A stretch of 64,000 bases of DNA. Origin: Streptomyces nojiriensis. GTDB taxonomy: Bacteria > Actinomycetota > Actinomycetes > Streptomycetales > Streptomycetaceae. The stretch is from positions 310,001-374,000 of the forward strand of contig NZ_CP071139.1 in NCBI RefSeq assembly GCF_017639205.1, given 5' to 3'. Shown here piece after piece: positions 23,690 through 33,757 of this stretch. The notes under the pieces were generated by a model. It had not been told where the DNA came from. It searched no databases and saw nothing but the letters and a program-made list of their open reading frames with translations. Position numbers and translations under genes: made by a program. Position 1 is the stretch's first letter. Each line of letters begins with the position of its first letter.

Positions 23690-25381
23690 TCAGCTGCTGG
23701 TGACGGAGCGGAGGTGCGCTCTGCCCTGCTGCTGGCGCTGCTCCTCCAGCTGCTTCTGCGCGTCGAGCACGCGGCGCTGACCAGTCTTGGGCGAGACCCC
23801 GAGGCGCCGCGCGACCTCAGCTCCCGACAGCCGCGTGTTGGCGTCCTCGGCTTCGGTGAGCCATGCGATGACTTGCTTGATCTCACTCGGAAGCGAATCG
23901 TCGTCGGCCGGAACGTAGTGGGTCTGCTGCCTCGGTACGCGGACGATCGCCTCACCGGACGCGGCCACGTCGGCCACCCAGTGCTGCGCGTCCGGGCCCA
24001 TCGGCGCCGCGAGAACGGTCTGCTCGAAGGAACGGCTGCCCGAGCGTCCGGCCGGGCTGGCAGCGGGCACAGAGGCCGTCGGTGCGGGGACCGCTCCGGC
24101 CGGAAGCGGTGCAGGCTCGACCGATGACTCGCCTGTGCTGCGGGTGCTGACCGGTTCCCCGAAGAACGGGTGCGGCTCCCCCGCGCCGAACGTCTGCTCC
24201 TCGTACGCCGGAGCCGGGGCGGCCGACTGGACGGCCACCAACTCGTCGTTCCCCGGCGCCCCGGCAGCCAGTACGGCGGCCGCCCGCTCCGCCACTTCGC
24301 CCGCTGCCGCCCGGAGCTCGGCAAGCACCGGCTCCAGCAGAACCTCAGGCACAAGGCCACAGGTGTCCCGGTCAGTCAGGCCGTAGTCCCGCGCAAGGAA
24401 CGCCGCGAACTGCTCCGCAGACGCGATCGTGCCGTACTGCGCCACGAAGTCCCGCCCGGCCTGGGCCAGGTCGACGAGAACGGGCCCGGGCACCTCCTCC
24501 CAGATACCGGGAGTTGCAGCCACGGGCTTGACCGGCAATTCCGCTTCCAGAGCCGGAGCCGGAGCTGGCGCGGGGGTGTCCGCGGCGGCGGGCTGGCTGG
24601 CCGGCCGCAGTTCCGGAACCTCGGCCGAGGCCAGCCCAGCCGCGAGCTCAGGTACGGATGCAAGCTCGGGCTCGGGGCGAGAGAGCAGGATCGGGCTCAG
24701 GCCGGCTGCGGTCAGTCCCGCGGAAGCGGTCTGCGCGAGCGGGACGCCGATCCGGGCCAGCCGCAGCGGCATCAGCGCGTCCACCGGCGCCTTGCGCCGC
24801 CACCCGCGCCCGTACCGGGCCTGCATCCGCGCCTGATAAATCAGGCGGTCCTGCTCCATACCCACGGCCTGCTCGTAGCTGCGCAACTCCCACAGTTTCA
24901 TGCGGCGCCACAGCTTGAACGTCGGGATCGGGGCGAGCAACCAGCGCGTGAGGCGGACGCCCTCCATGTGCCGGTCGGCGGTGATGTCCGCGATCCGGCC
25001 GACCGCGTGCCGGGCCGCCTCCACCGTGACCACGAACAGAACAGGGATCACCGCGTGCATGCCCACGCCGAGCGGGTCCGGCCACGCGGCCGCGCCGTTG
25101 AAGGCGATCGTCGCCGCGGTGAGCAGCCACGCGGTCTGGCGCAGGAGGGGGAACGGGATGCGAATCCAGGTCAGCAGGAGGTCGAGCGCCAGGAGCACGC
25201 AGATGCCGGCGTCGATGCCGATCGGAAACACCAGAGAGAAGTCCCCGAAGCCCTTCTTCAGCGCGAGTACGCGCACCGCGGCGTACGAGCCCGAGAACCC
25301 GATCCCCGCGATAGCCACGGCACCGGCGACGACGACGCCGATGAGTATCCGGTGCGTACGAGTCAGCTGTAGCTGCGCCAC
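23690..25381 (-). CDS. SpdB-like DUF2637 plasmid transfer/spread protein
   Basis: A 563-residue protein. The most likely start is the GTG at 25381 (VAQLQLTRTHRIL), with AAGG close by and GAGGGA further up. The DUF2637 domain has four membrane helices (~10-125; IGVVVAGAVAIAGIGFSGSY, FPIGIDAGICVLLALDLLLTW, and so on), as in Streptomyces spread proteins. A cytoplasmic Pro/Ala-rich region follows. The C terminus carries a DNA-binding HTH (~505-540, LSGAEVARRLGVSPKTGQRR) and a basic tail, so it can link membrane and DNA. It heads the transfer genes and is flanked by the two repeat blocks. Confidence 0.82.
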   Translation of the reverse strand: MAQLQLTRTHRILIGVVVAGAVAIAGIGFSGSYAAVRVLALKKGFGDFSLVFPIGIDAGICVLLALDLLLTWIRIPFPLLRQTAWLLTAATIAFNGAAAWPDPLGVGMHAVIPVLFVVTVEAARHAVGRIADITADRHMEGVRLTRWLLAPIPTFKLWRRMKLWELRSYEQAVGMEQDRLIYQARMQARYGRGWRRKAPVDALMPLRLARIGVPLAQTASAGLTAAGLSPILLSRPEPELASVPELAAGLASAEVPELRPASQPAAADTPAPAPAPALEAELPVKPVAATPGIWEEVPGPVLVDLAQAGRDFVAQYGTIASAEQFAAFLARDYGLTDRDTCGLVPEVLLEPVLAELRAAAGEVAERAAAVLAAGAPGNDELVAVQSAAPAPAYEEQTFGAGEPHPFFGEPVSTRSTGESSVEPAPLPAGAVPAPTASVPAASPAGRSGSRSFEQTVLAAPMGPDAQHWVADVAASGEAIVRVPRQQTHYVPADDDSLPSEIKQVIAWLTEAEDANTRLSGAEVARRLGVSPKTGQRRVLDAQKQLEEQRQQQGRAHLRSVTSS

Positions 25382-25500
25382 TGGCCTTGATCCCTCGTTC
25401 CTCGCGTTGTCGTTGAGGCCACCCTTGCATCGGGAGTTTGTGCAGGCAGGGGATTTACCTCGAATGGATGTTGGACACGGCCGCTGATGGGGAGCGGACG

Positions 25501-25572
25501 CCGTATTACGTCGTAATACGGCACGCTGGGCCGACCGGTCAGGTACGTACGCCGCTCGTATTACGACGTAAT
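25501..25572. promoter_or_regulatory. two ATTACG-type palindromic operators upstream of spdB
   Basis: At 25501-25521 the arms CCGTATTACG and CGTAATACGG form a perfect palindrome around a single T. At 25557-25572 a second copy reads CGTATTACG-A-CGTAAT. Centres are 55 bp apart, 130-185 bp upstream of spdB. The form is typical of TetR-type operators; no such regulator is encoded in the window. Confidence 0.7.
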
Positions 25573-25680
25573 GGGCTGGGCGGGGCTGCCGCTGCGTGAC
25601 GCAGCACATCTGGTGAAGCACAGTCAGTCCGCCCGTGTCATGGGCGCTGACGCGGCCGCCCGCGCCGGGACGACGGCCTT

Positions 25681-26100
25681 TCGGATCCCGTGCCGTACAC
25701 ACTTCTCGGTCCGGCATGCCCAAAGGCTTGCCCACCGCCCTCAGTACGCAGGTGGGAGGCTTGCCCTCTGCCTGGGCAAGCCTCCCGTGACCGATCGGGC
25801 AAGCCTGATGGAGAGTTGGGCAAGCCCCCTTGTGACCGGTCCGCGCAAACCCGGGCAAGCCCCCAAGGGGGGTGGGCAAGCCTCAGAGTGGGGTGCGGAG
25901 GTTTGCCCGCACGCGATGCCGACAGCGAGGGTGCGGTGGAGGGGTGACCGGTGGCCTCAGGTCGGTCATGACCGGTGACTGGCGGGGCACGGATCGACCA
26001 CCTGGCCGGTCGGCCTCGGTCACGGACCGATCGGTCACGCCAAGGGACTACACGAGGAACCGCTCGCCGGTGACCGATGACCGGTCCCAGTACCCTGGGA
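25681..26100. repeat. repeat block 2, degenerate copy of block 1
   Basis: Same order of motifs as block 1: seven exact GGCAAGCC/GGCTTGCC plus two variants, then GTGACCGGT-type motifs. It is offset by 2387 bp from block 1. Like block 1 it lies next to a spdB 3' end, here the broken one at 26105-26472, so the unit [repeat block + spdB] appears to have been tandemly duplicated. Confidence 0.75.
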
Positions 26101-26104
26101 GGGG

Positions 26105-26472
26105 TACTTCGGTCGGCGTCCGGTGGAGCACAGGTCCGCCCGGCCCCGCTCCTCGCGCCGTTCTTCCAGGTACCGCGTCGCGACCAGGACCTGACGCCGA
26201 CTGGTCTTCGGGGAAAGCCCGGGCGCCGGCCGACCGCAGCCCCCGACAGCCTGATGCCGCCATCCCCCGCTCCGGCCGGCCAGGCGGCCACTTACTCGAT
26301 CTCGTGCTGGATCGACCCGTCGCAGGCCCGGGGCATCGCCAGTCTGCCGCCTCGGAACGCGGGTCACCTCACCGCTCGCAGTCACATCGGCCAGCCAGCC
26401 CCCGGCGTCCGGATCGATCAGGCCGTAGTCGCGGGCAAAGGAGTCCGCCAGATCCGCGGCAAAAGCCTCCAA
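26105..26472 (-). pseudogene. degenerate second copy of spdB 3' end
   Basis: Reads leftward. Segments match the intact spdB product: FARDYGLIDPDAGG versus FARDYGLTDRDTCG, WLADVTASGE versus WVADVAASGE, and LSPKTSRRQVLVATRYLEERREERGRADL versus VSPKTGQRRVLDAQKQLEEQRQQQGRAHL. About 110 residues are deleted between the first two segments. The middle part continues in another frame (RLSGAAVGRRPG) and contains TAA at 26292-26294 where spdB has a CAA Gln codon. So there are a deletion, two compensating frameshifts and a nonsense codon. Confidence 0.75.
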
Positions 26473-27099
26473 ACCGCCGACGAGCTGGAGCTGTAGGTAT
26501 CAGCTGAGCACCTTCTGCCGTTCCCCGGAAGACGTCCTGTTGACGACGGGGTCCTCGCTCGTATCGGCGGGAGCTCGCGGAACAGCAGCACGCCCTCAGA
26601 GACCCGGCGATACATGAACTGTCGCAACGTGGCCTTCAACGGCGCGTGCCCGTCCACGATCTGCCGTCCGGAATCGAAGCAGACCTCTTCCCCCGGCTGT
26701 CGCGTGGGAAGAGGTGTCATTCTCCGGAAGTGACCTGCCCACTGGGCCTGGCCTGCACAAACGGGCCGCCTGCGATTCCAGGGGTTCACACCTTCGGTCA
26801 CATCCGCGGTCCCCCACCGGAAGCAACCCTCCAGACAACGGTCCAGCCCCGCTCCGGTGCAACCCCTCTCCACCGCCCGGACGCCGCCTGACAGTGAGGC
26901 GGCACATACGCCGCCAGCAGCGGGGATAAGGCCCCTGGGCCTGGGGCCGGGCCCGGCCCTCAGGTCCAGCGGCCGCCGCCGCTGGCCGGACGCGAACACT
27001 CCCCTGCCACGTGCCCGCCCGGCAGGACCACCGGCCGGCCCCGGCCGCGATGGTGCGTAGCACCGCATTTTCTCGGCGTCCTCGCCGAGTTCCTCCTTT
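26473..27099. other. no recognisable gene
   Basis: Long open frames exist on the minus strand, but codon pattern and composition give no known protein. The stretch separates the spdB relic from the relaxase relic and is probably further decayed plasmid sequence. Confidence 0.4.
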
Positions 27100-27480
27100 C
27101 GGCCGGTGAGGCGTTTCTAGGGGGCGCGGCCGACCCGCGTCGGAGACGGCCATGCCCAGGCGGTGGACCATCGCCGCGGCCTGCGCCGCCTCCCCCAGCG
27201 CCTCGGGTGTGGCCGTCGGCCGGCTCGTCGAGGTCGCATGACGGGTGCCGCAGCGTCGACGTCGAGTCCCACGTCCAGGCGCGGCCGCTGGAACGGAGCG
27301 GTACCGGAAGACGAGGCGCAAGCCGCGGTCCGCACGGTCGCCGGGCAGCGCCACCGCGTACCCGACCAGGGTGCCGTCATCGCCGTGGCGCTCGCGTACG
27401 CGCAGCCCGGCACGGAGCCGCTCCAGGGAATCGGTGTCGCCGTCGACGAGGGCGGCCGCGGTCCGGACGGTGCGGTGCGG
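27100..27480 (-). pseudogene. relaxase/mobilisation protein remnant
   Basis: The leftward frame contains TAAALVDGDTDSLERLRAGL, RVRERHGDDGTLVGYAVALPG and LRLVFRYR, followed by an alanine-rich AAQAAAMVHRLG segment. The block LLxRLRxxGLxVRxRxxxxGxxxGYAVALPG is characteristic of the region after the relaxase domain in actinobacterial MobA/TraA-like proteins. No catalytic Tyr/His region and no start are present. Identification rests on this one conserved block. Confidence 0.45.
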
Positions 27481-27688
27481 CGCGGCGCTGGGACTCCCGG
27501 GCGGTCTCGGCCAGACCTCGGCGGGCGGCCTTCTCCGCCTTCCCGGTGACGGGGCGGCGGCGCGCGGTGCGGTTCGGGGGTGACATCGGGGTGAGGCCTC
27601 GAGTCGTCCCGTGCGGGGTGTTGAACCGCCCCGCACGGGACTCGCCGGCGTGCCTCGCGGGCGCCGGCGTCGCGCACGGCGTGTGTCG

Positions 27689-28984
27689 TTACGCCGAACG
27701 GCGCCGTCGGGCCATGCCGTACAGGGCTCCGCCGAGCGTCAGGGCCGCGGCGGCGAGTCCGCCCGCGACCAGCGCGGTGGATCCGGTGTTGGCCAAGTTG
27801 CCGCCGCTACCGCCGTTCTGGACTGGGGTGTTGCCGGTGCCCGGGGCGGTGCTCGTGGAGGCCGAGGCCGAGGGCGTGGTCGAGCCGGACGGGCTCGGGG
27901 AGGTCGAGGCGGACGTCGACGGGCCGGGCTGCGGCTTGTCGGCCGGTGTCACGGTGATGGTGAGCCGGGCCGTGTTGTTGCCGAGGTCACGGTCGATGTC
28001 GGCGATCTTGAGCTGGCCGGGACCGCGGTCGGCCTTGTACCGGTACTCGCCGTGGTACGTGCCCGGCTTGACCCACGACTCGATCTTGAAAGTCCCCTTG
28101 ACCGAGCCGCCGGTCCCTCCGAACACCCGGCGCCCCTCCGGGCCCGGGCGGCCGCCGACGAAGCTGATGCCGGGCGGCAGTACGAACTCGGTTTCCACCA
28201 CGTTGTCGTCGGCGCCCGTGGCGGCGACCGACCCGGTTCCCTTGATCTGCCAGCCCGGGTTGAGCAGCACCTGACCGCCGGCCGGGCCGCTGCCGCTGGC
28301 CCCGGTCACGGTGAAGTCGGGCTGGTTCGCGGGGTTTCCGACCGTCACCTCGCGGCCCCAGAACCCCCACTCCTTGAACGGCTCGGACGGTGTGACCTTG
28401 ATCGCCGCGGCGGTTCCCTTGACCCCGCCCTGCTGCGGCTTGTAAATCGGCTTGCCGCCCGGCGTCCAGGAGACGTAGAAGAGATCCCGCCACAGCTCCG
28501 GGGTCGCGGTGACGTTCAACCCCGTGTCGAGCCGGTAGTACTTACCCGGCTCGAAGGTGCCGGTGAAACTGCAGAACAGGTACTCGTCACGGTACTCCCG
28601 CACCGGGTCGACCTTGAAGTGTTCGCAGTTCGAAGGCCGCTCCTGAGGATTCAGTTCCAGGCCCGGCGGCAGGTGGACGCCCAACTCCGCCCCCTCGACG
28701 GGCTTGTCGCCAGCCACTTTGAAGCCCAGACGCAGGCTCTGCTTCTGGCCGTTCTCGACCGTGGTGTCGAGAAGCTCCTCGGAGGCGACGAGACCGCCGA
28801 ACGGATCCTCCCGGTTGGCTTCAGGCCGGTTCGGGCCCTGCCCACCCACCGGGTTGGCCGGCGTCACCGGGCTCGGCGCCGACGCCGCCTGGGCAGTGGT
28901 CGCGACGCCCAACACCACCGTACCGGCGGCCAGAGCCGCCCCTATCCGCCGCGCTGCAGTGCTGTGCGTGCGGTTCAACCGCAT
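27689..28984 (-). CDS. LAxTG cell-wall-anchored surface protein
   Basis: A 431-residue exported protein. The ATG at 28984 is preceded by GAGGGGGACC. A signal peptide (RIGAALAAGTVVLGVATTAQA, cleaved near residue 33) is followed by two or three beta-sandwich-type regions without a named domain, and a Ser/Thr/Pro wall-spanning linker. The sorting signal LANTG comes next, with a hydrophobic helix and the RRRRSA tail. Streptomyces class E sortases use LAxTG, so covalent wall attachment is expected. Binding partner unknown. Confidence 0.88.
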   Translation of the reverse strand: MRLNRTHSTAARRIGAALAAGTVVLGVATTAQAASAPSPVTPANPVGGQGPNRPEANREDPFGGLVASEELLDTTVENGQKQSLRLGFKVAGDKPVEGAELGVHLPPGLELNPQERPSNCEHFKVDPVREYRDEYLFCSFTGTFEPGKYYRLDTGLNVTATPELWRDLFYVSWTPGGKPIYKPQQGGVKGTAAAIKVTPSEPFKEWGFWGREVTVGNPANQPDFTVTGASGSGPAGGQVLLNPGWQIKGTGSVAATGADDNVVETEFVLPPGISFVGGRPGPEGRRVFGGTGGSVKGTFKIESWVKPGTYHGEYRYKADRGPGQLKIADIDRDLGNNTARLTITVTPADKPQPGPSTSASTSPSPSGSTTPSASASTSTAPGTGNTPVQNGGSGGNLANTGSTALVAGGLAAAALTLGGALYGMARRRRSA

Positions 28985-29486
28985 CAAGATGGTCCCCCTC
29001 GTGTCACATGGGTCAGACGTTCGAGCACGCCCGACTCCTGTACGACCGACAGGGAGTCTGATCGGTTGCCCAGAATGATCAAGAAATCCGGGCGCGAGCC
29101 GGACCCGACTCACCCACGCGCGCTGCGAGTTCGCCGCCGCTCGGGCTCTCGTCGAAGAACAAGGATTCCCGTGGCGACGTCCTCACGATCCGGACCCACG
29201 AGATCGAACTGCCGGCGCTGAACGAACGGCACCGGCCTCTGGACGAACATGGGCAGGCCGGACCCCTCTTCACCCCTCGTCCGGCGAGCGCTCGAGGTCG
29301 CAGGTGCCGAGCGTCAGGTACCCGTCGTCGTGAGGCAACTCGCCGCTGCACAGACTGCAATGGCTCGCCTCCGAGATCAGGTCCACCAGGGCCCGCTTGA
29401 AGGAGAACACCGAGTGTGTCGAACGCCTCCGGAAGACGCCGCACTCGCCACGCCGACCACGCTTGACCAGCCTTTAGGGTTTACCC
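28985..29486. other. intergenic region, possible gene debris
   Basis: Between divergently oriented genes. A rightward frame near 29190-29300 (HEIELPALNERHRPLDEHGQ) looks protein-like but has no start or family match. No clear promoter motif was found. Confidence 0.35.
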
Positions 29487-30761
29487 ATGAGCTTGACAGC
29501 AGGTCACGAGGGAGGAGCCCTGCCCGGTCCGACGGCATCGGCGCGGGGCTGGCAGGCGCCGAGCGCGGTCGAGCGGGGGCTGTACGAGGCGAAGGCGTGC
29601 GGCGACTGGCCCGCGTACTACGACCTCGTCGCACGGGCCGACCTGTACATGATGCAGTCGCGGGCGTACGTCGACGCGAACGGGAGCAACACCCGCTTCC
29701 ACCCCTACTGGAACCCGCAGACCCAGACCATGTGCCTGGCCGTCTACACCGGCGGCATGCTGCCGCCGCCCGTCACCGACCCGGTCTACAACTGCTACGA
29801 CCTGGGCTGGTTCGCGGAAGTCTGGAACCAGAACGACCCGCCCTACCTCGTCGTCAACCCCGGCAGCCCCTGCGAGGGCGTCCTGCCGGCCGGGCCGGAC
29901 GGCCGCGCCCTGTGGCAGCGTCACTCCGCCCCGGTCGAACGGCCGGGGCTGGCCCAGGACGTCGTCCACACCCTGGAGGTGGGCGGCCCCCTCACCGGCC
30001 CCGTCGCGTTCGGTCTCGCGGTCGGCGCACACATCAACGTGCACAACGGGCGCTACTGGAACTCGATGGCCTACCACGGCTGCGGCTACCGCGACGAGAA
30101 GCGCACCCTGGAACGCTGGTGGGGCGTCACCACCCGGGAGGACTGGCAGGACACGCAGGAACAGCTGCTGCGCGCCGGAATGGTCAGCGGGGTCTGGGAG
30201 TCCGTCCTGCAACTTCGTCGCGCCATGGCCCTGGACTTCGCGGGACCCGTCGACGTCGACCACTGGCGCCAGGCCGCGGAAAACGTGGTGCGCCGGCGCG
30301 CCGAAGCCGCAGCCGAACCCCGCCTGACCGAGGACGGCGTCACCCCGGGCCGCGCCGTCACCGCCGCGGAGCTGGAGGGCCAGGTGACCGGCCGTCAGCG
30401 GCTGATCGGCCGCATCGCCCGCTACGAGGCGCGGTTCCGCGCCGACGGCCTGCTGCCCGAGGGGGGCTTCGTCCGTAGCGTCGAGGCCTGGGACTACGGC
30501 CGGGCCTCAGGCATGGCCCGCTGGGGACTCGCCGCACGCCTGTGCTCCCTGCAGGAGGCGGAGGCGGCCGTGGTCCGGGCCGGCCGTCTCGTCCAGCTCA
30601 ACTACCGTTCGTGGGAGGACTTCTCGGCCGCCTACATCCTGGGCCGCTGCCTCCACTTCGACGAGGAGGAGTTCGGCGAGTGGTACGAGACGGTCCTGGC
30701 GACCCACCGTGCTCTGACCACGGACCCGGCGAGCCCGTGGCGCACGCTTCCCTGGACCTGA
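29487..30761 (+). CDS. DUF1266-domain protein
   Basis: A 424-residue cytoplasmic protein. The N-terminal ~130 residues contain VDANGSNTRFHPYWNPQTQTMCLAVYTGG, like SseB/YbeR-type N-terminal regions. The C-terminal half is DUF1266: GVTTREDWQDTQEQLL, later RFRADGLLP, VEAWDYGRASGMARWGLAARL, SWEDFSAAYILGRCLHFDEEEF. The family is widespread and of unknown function; in Streptomyces such genes often lie near secretion or toxin-related loci. The reading frame is intact. No operon partner is evident. Confidence 0.85.
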   Translation: MSLTAGHEGGALPGPTASARGWQAPSAVERGLYEAKACGDWPAYYDLVARADLYMMQSRAYVDANGSNTRFHPYWNPQTQTMCLAVYTGGMLPPPVTDPVYNCYDLGWFAEVWNQNDPPYLVVNPGSPCEGVLPAGPDGRALWQRHSAPVERPGLAQDVVHTLEVGGPLTGPVAFGLAVGAHINVHNGRYWNSMAYHGCGYRDEKRTLERWWGVTTREDWQDTQEQLLRAGMVSGVWESVLQLRRAMALDFAGPVDVDHWRQAAENVVRRRAEAAAEPRLTEDGVTPGRAVTAAELEGQVTGRQRLIGRIARYEARFRADGLLPEGGFVRSVEAWDYGRASGMARWGLAARLCSLQEAEAAVVRAGRLVQLNYRSWEDFSAAYILGRCLHFDEEEFGEWYETVLATHRALTTDPASPWRTLPWT

Positions 30762-31193
30762 GGATCCCGCCTCGGCACCACGGTTCGGCTCCCCTCAGGA
30801 CTGGAGGAGGAGGGTGTACGGGCTGCTCGACAAGGCGTCGCGATCGGTGGAAGTGAGGCCGTGGAGCCGAAGTGCCGGGACAGAGCCCTGTTCCTCTCCG
30901 AGGAAGCCAGAACCAGGGGCTTGACCTCTGTCTCCCGGCCCACAAAGCCCAATTGGGTGGCTGCGTCATCGCACTTGCGGCATGGCAGGCCGTCAGGGTC
31001 GCGGGAGGGTGAGGAAAGAGTGGGGCGGCACGCCGGGACAGGCCTGCCGCTGCGGGTCTCCCTGCTGCGGTGCAGGCTGACGGAACGGATTGTCCAACAG
31101 ACCTCCGACAACGGAGTTCGGTGCTGCCGGGCCACTGCGCCGCTCAGACCCTCCCAACGTCCGCACAGGACTCCGTGACCTTGACAAGAACGA
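30762..31193. other. no recognisable gene
   Basis: Nothing with homology could be read. A leftward stretch (CRKCDDAATQLGFVGRETEVKPLVLASS) has a CxxC but no family assignment. Confidence 0.35.
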
Positions 31194-31256
31194 TTGGGCA
31201 TCCTTACCGCGCTGCTCGCGGCCTCGGGATGCGCCACCGTCCACCCCGTTCCTGCC
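31194..31256 (+). pseudogene. lipoprotein signal-peptide scrap
   Basis: Reads LTALLAASGCATVHPVPA, almost the same as the signal peptide and lipobox of the lipoprotein at 36613 (LVALLAASGCVTVHPAPT). It ends abruptly where the WD40 relic of the opposite strand begins, marking a rearrangement junction. Confidence 0.55.
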
Positions 31257-33757
31257 TCAGCGATTGCAGTCAAGTACGACCACGTCGTCACCCATGCCGA
31301 TGACGAGGCTTTGGCCGACGGCGGTCATGCACTGGGCCCGCGTCGGCAGCGCGACCTTCTCCCGGAGCCGGACCGGAGCGAGATCCCAGACGTGGACCGT
31401 ACCGCTGCCGTCCAAGGTGACGGCGTCCGTACGGTCGTCCCGCTTGGTGCAGGCCACCGCGAGAACTCCTGACGGGTGTCCCGCAAGGGTGGACCGCAGG
31501 GTGCCGTCCGTCAGATCCCACACTTGTACTGCGGTGTCGTTCCCGCCCACGGTCAGCGCGTGGGGACGGCCCTCCAGGACGGTGCCGGCGAGTGCCCGTA
31601 TCCAGTGGTGCCCTGTGTGGACGGTGGCGGTGACACGTCGGCCCTTCTCCGTGAGCCTCCACAGCCGCAGTGCGGCGTCATCACTGCCCGTGAGGAGGTG
31701 GGGGCGGCCGTCGACGGTGACGGGCTCCATGGCCCGCACCGCCGACCGGGTGCGGTCGCTGTGGAGCGGGTGCACCACGTCCTCGTCCAGATCCCACACG
31801 CGTATGGTGCGGTCCTGGTCGGAGGTGACCACGTGGGGACGGCCGTTGACATCCGCCCACGCCGCGGTCTCCACCCGGAGGTCGGAGCCGGGAAGGTCCC
31901 GAAGCCCGGTCCCTGCGGCGAGGTCCCAGACCCGGGCGACGCCGCAGCAGCCTCCGACGGCAGCGTAGGGGCTGTCGTGGACTCTTGTGCACGACAGCGC
32001 CTCCACACGGTGCCCGTGGGGCAGGGTGCCCCGTTCCGTCCCATCTGCCAGATCCCAGACCCGTATTGTGGTGTCGCCTCCGGTGACTACGTGCGGACGA
32101 CCGTCGATCTCCACGGCGTCCACGGCCTGTACGGTCCCGGTGTGGCCCTTGCGTCCCGCGGCCAAGGCGACGTCACCCAGGTCCCATACGCGCGGGGGCG
32201 CGGAATGGCCGCCGCTCACAGCGTACGGGCGCCCGTCGATCTCCGTGCTGGCCAGCACGTCCACATAGCCGTGGTGTCCGGTCAGGACGGCGCGCTCCGT
32301 GTCCTCGGTCAGATCCCACACGTGCACCGTGCAGTCACCACCGGCGGTCAACACGTGGGGGCGTCCGCCCAGGTCGAAGCAGCTCACGGCAGCTATCCAC
32401 GACGTGTGCCCGTCCAGCACAGCGCGCTGCGAGCCGTCGGCCAGGCACCAGACCCGTGCCGCGTGTTCCCCGCCGCTCCCGGTGATGGCGTGGGGGATGC
32501 CGTCGATCACCGTGCAGGCCACCGAGTAGACGGCCGACGTGTGACCGGTGAGCACGGCCCGCTCGACGCCGTCCTCCAGGTCCCACAGCCTCACCGTGTT
32601 GTCATAGCCCCCGGTCACGGCCACGGGGCGGCCGGCGACCTCGGTGAACGCCACCGCTCGTACTTCCTCGGTGTGGCCGGGCATCCGCGCACGTTCCGAC
32701 CCGTCGACCAGGTCCCACAGCCGGACCAGGCAGTCCTCTCCCGCAGTCACGGCATGCGGACGGCCGTCGATCACCGTGCAGCCCACCGCGCGTATCCAGC
32801 CCTTGTGACCTGCGAGGGCGAACCGCTCGGCCCCGGTATCCAGATCCCACACCCGTAGGCTGCCGGAGCAGGTTCCTGTGACGACATGGGGACGCCCGTC
32901 GATCTCGACGCAGTCCAGTGCGTAGACCCCGCCGTCCTCGGTGATGACAAGGCGTTCGGTTCCATCGACCAGGTCCCACACACGGACGTTCGCGTCGTAG
33001 CAGCCGGTCACCGCGTGGGGACGCCCGTCGATGACAGTGCACGCGGCGGCGTCCACACCCAGTCCCGTCTTGGTGAAGCGCAGCGCTGGATAAACCATCG
33101 TGCCGGTCGCCCAACGCGGCCGCCACGGGCGGCCGCGAGACAGCTCCCGGGCGAGGCCGATCTCACCGTGGCGCGCGGCGTCGACGGCGAGGACGTCCCG
33201 TCTTTCGGGCAGGGTCGCGATGGCATGGACGTGGACGGATGCCCGGTAAATACTCCGCCGCACCGTCTCCTGGGACGAGCCTGGGATGTTGAGCGCGCGG
33301 AGCAGCCCCCGCGGGGCCGCGTGCACCATGTACTCGGCGTCCTCGAGTATCTCGTCCAGGGCACCGGCCGCGGCGGCGTGCGCGGCGAGATGGTCGACGA
33401 TGTACGGTGCGGCAGCCAGCCAGTCGCGGTGCCCGCTGTCCCCGTCAAGGGGCACCTCGGCCAGCAACGCGCTCGTGACCGCCCGTTGCGTCTGCCGTTC
33501 GCCCGACCGAGCTCCCCGGGCACGCAACCGGTAGGCCACACCCTCCGGTGTCTGCGTCTCGACCAGGAGTTCGCCCGCCCGGTCCCGGAACGCGCTCACG
33601 TCCTGAGCCGTCCACGGTGACCCGACAGGGCACGTGCCAAGACCGCCCACAGGGCAAGTGGCAGACCCTCGCCTTCGGCGAACGCCAACGGCCGCAACAG
33701 CGCGGCTTCGACGTCGGAATCCAGCGTCGGCCCGACGTCCCTGTTACCGTTCGCCAT
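31257..33757 (-). pseudogene. WD40 STAND-type protein relic, 5' truncated and frameshifted
   Basis: The leftward main frame (from 33650) encodes 13 WD40-type blades (VRVWDLVDG, LRVWDLDTG ... VHVWDLAPV), each with an I/VDGRPHxVTG strand: a double or large propeller. Ahead of it are the linker helices typical of Streptomyces STAND/NACHT-WD40 proteins (RDWLAAAPYIVDHLAAHAAAAGALDEIL). A short frame from an ATG at 33757 carries the preceding piece (EAALLRPLAFAEGEGLPLALW) but is out of frame; the shift lies near 33620-33640. Another lesion replaces the usual YRLFHQALAEHL by RARGARS. The nucleotide-binding domain is entirely missing. Confidence 0.75.

Noticed and set aside
23280-26080. CRISPR-like array from the GGCAAGCC repeats
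   Set aside because: The repeats are 8 bp, occur in both orientations and have irregular spacing; no cas genes are present.
26596-27636. 346-codon leftward frame as an intact gene
   Set aside because: Only a ~60-residue block resembles a relaxase; start, catalytic domain and continuity are missing, so it is treated as a remnant.
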